DNA from: CALAEC01 sp050692915
Lineage (GTDB): Bacteria > Actinomycetota > UBA4738 > CALAEC01
Direction of reading: 5' to 3'
Assembly: GCA_050692915.1 (NCBI GenBank)
Contig: JBOGVU010000024.1
Location: 1-29,742 of the forward strand
Length of the DNA stretch: 29,742 bases
The position numbers and the translations under genes are program-made. Shown one piece after another: positions 28,821 through 29,742 of this stretch. The notes under the pieces were generated by a model. The model saw only the letters and a list, made by a program, of their open reading frames with translations, had not been told where the DNA came from and did not search any database. How positions within the stretch are numbered: the stretch's first letter is position 1; each line of letters begins with the position of its first letter.

Positions 28821-29742
28821 GGGGAGCGGGCGCCGCCCTCCTCCTGGTCCTCCTCCTGCCCGCCCCGGGGTCGGCGCAGGAGTCACCCGACGACCGGGCG
28901 CTCCTCTTCCTGGTGGAGGGACTCACGTACGAGGGAGCGCTGGCCGACCCGGCCATCGGGGCGCTGGCCCGGGCCGGGGGGATCGGGCTGATGACGAACG
29001 CCGAGCGATTCACGCCGCCCGACCCCCTGCCCGGCCTGGTCGTGTGGAGGCTGCAGGCGGACACCGCCGGCCGGATCGCGGACGTCCTGGGGGAGGTCGA
29101 GGGGGAGAAGGTCCTGGTGATCGCGACCGGCGCGGGGACGGCCGGGACCGCCACGCCGATCGTCCTGGCCGCCGGGCAGCCCGGCGACCTGCTGGGCGCC
29201 GCTGGGGAACCGTCGGGGCTAGCATCCGACACCACCCGACGCGGCGGCGTGGTTTCGAACCTGGACGTGGAGCCCACCATCCGCCGCTTCCTCGGCGTCC
29301 CCCTCGGCGAGGCGGCCGGGTCACCGATCCGGGTCGAGGGTGAGGCCCCCACCGGGTTGGCCGAGCGGTATGGGGAGTGGCGCCGTTCGGCGGCGCCGGT
29401 CGGCCTGGCCGTCCTGATCTTCGCCCTGGCCTCGCTGGCGGCGGCGTTGGTCTTGGTGATCGGGCCGTGGACCGGGGCCGGACGGATGGTCTCGCTCTGG
29501 GTTCTGTTCTCCACGGCCGTGCTGGTGGCCCTGGTGCCCACCGGCCTCCTCCCGGACCTCAGGCTGCCCCTCGTGCTGGCGGCGATCGCGCTGATTGCAG
29601 GGCTCCTCACGGCGGGCGCGCTGGCCGCCGGGCGGCGGAGCACGACCCGACCGGTCGCCCTGGTGGCCGGGACGGGGCTGGCGCTGGTGGTCGTGGATGC
29701 CGCGCTCGGCTGGCCCACGGGGCTGACCCCGCTGCTGGGTGG
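28817..29742 (+). CDS. Secreted/membrane protein with alkaline-phosphatase-like N-terminal domain, 3' partial
   Basis: GTG 28817 overlaps the murA stop by 4 bp and opens a frame that runs off the window after about 308 codons. A signal peptide (MRGAGAALLLVLLLPAPGSA) is followed by an extracytoplasmic domain of about 165 residues. It contains LLFLVEGLTYEGAL, VLVIATGAGTAG and TTRRGGVVSNLDVEPTIRRF followed by LGVP; the last resembles the end of alkaline-phosphatase-superfamily domains. At least three to four membrane helices then begin (SAAPVGLAVLIFALASLAAA onward). The usual metal-ligand Asp/His set is not obvious, so it may be a degenerate, non-catalytic domain. Tight linkage to murA hints at a cell-envelope role; this is inference. 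Confidence 0.6.
   Translation, partial: MRGAGAALLLVLLLPAPGSAQESPDDRALLFLVEGLTYEGALADPAIGALARAGGIGLMTNAERFTPPDPLPGLVVWRLQADTAGRIADVLGEVEGEKVLVIATGAGTAGTATPIVLAAGQPGDLLGAAGEPSGLASDTTRRGGVVSNLDVEPTIRRFLGVPLGEAAGSPIRVEGEAPTGLAERYGEWRRSAAPVGLAVLIFALASLAAALVLVIGPWTGAGRMVSLWVLFSTAVLVALVPTGLLPDLRLPLVLAAIALIAGLLTAGALAAGRRSTTRPVALVAGTGLALVVVDAALGWPTGLTPLLG

Noticed and set aside
26829..28886. 685-codon open frame on the minus strand across murA and gene G
   Set aside because: Composition is typical of an antisense GC-rich frame (many Arg, Gly, His). It spans two well-supported plus-strand genes and a terminator.

Overview
The window is a GC-rich stretch of a bacterial chromosome, most likely from an uncultured member of the Actinomycetota. 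The clues are third-position G/C codons throughout, a DUF222-type HNH gene, the gene order atpZ-atpI-B-E-F-H-A-G-D-C, an extended C-terminus on the ATP synthase alpha subunit, many GTG starts, and TAnnnT -10 boxes 6-10 nt in front of start codons (leaderless transcripts). The class cannot be fixed from the sequence alone.

Layout. 1-732: 5' end of a DUF222/HNH protein (-) and a DinB-fold protein (+). 739-6159 (-): a polyamine-type ABC transporter operon potA-potD-potB-potC followed by a class III aminotransferase. 6212-13672 (+): the complete F1Fo ATP synthase operon. Its promoter overlaps a near-perfect match to the operator of the NADH/NAD+ sensor Rex. 13725-27440: an island dominated by secreted LVIVD-type beta-propeller proteins. 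It holds six intact paralogs (here called A, B, D, E on the minus strand and F, G on the plus strand) and one broken one (C, a former LVIVD-RTX fusion). Between them lie a frameshifted cupredoxin, a TetR regulator with a palindrome in the divergent promoter, a 58-residue membrane peptide and a four-helix membrane protein. 27543-28820 (+): murA. 28817-end (+): a secreted/membrane protein with an alkaline-phosphatase-like N-terminus, cut by the window edge.

Main observation. In all six intact LVIVD proteins, although they are strongly diverged, four consecutive repeats (blades 3-6 of a predicted seven-bladed propeller) each begin their inner strand with His in the pattern H-[S/T/D/N/E/Q/M]. The last repeat begins with a conserved Trp. 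Four His from four blades meeting on the axis of a seven-bladed propeller is the geometry used by carotenoid-cleavage oxygenases for iron. I infer that these proteins may be extracellular metalloproteins. The neighbouring cupredoxin remnant makes copper worth testing. Function is otherwise unknown.

The LVIVD island lies between atpC and murA, genes that are close together in some other actinobacteria, so it looks like a local insertion and expansion of paralogs. Between about 16.9 and 18.2 kb there are six single-base frameshifts in two genes, against none elsewhere. This is either true decay at a recombination junction or a patch of poor assembly.
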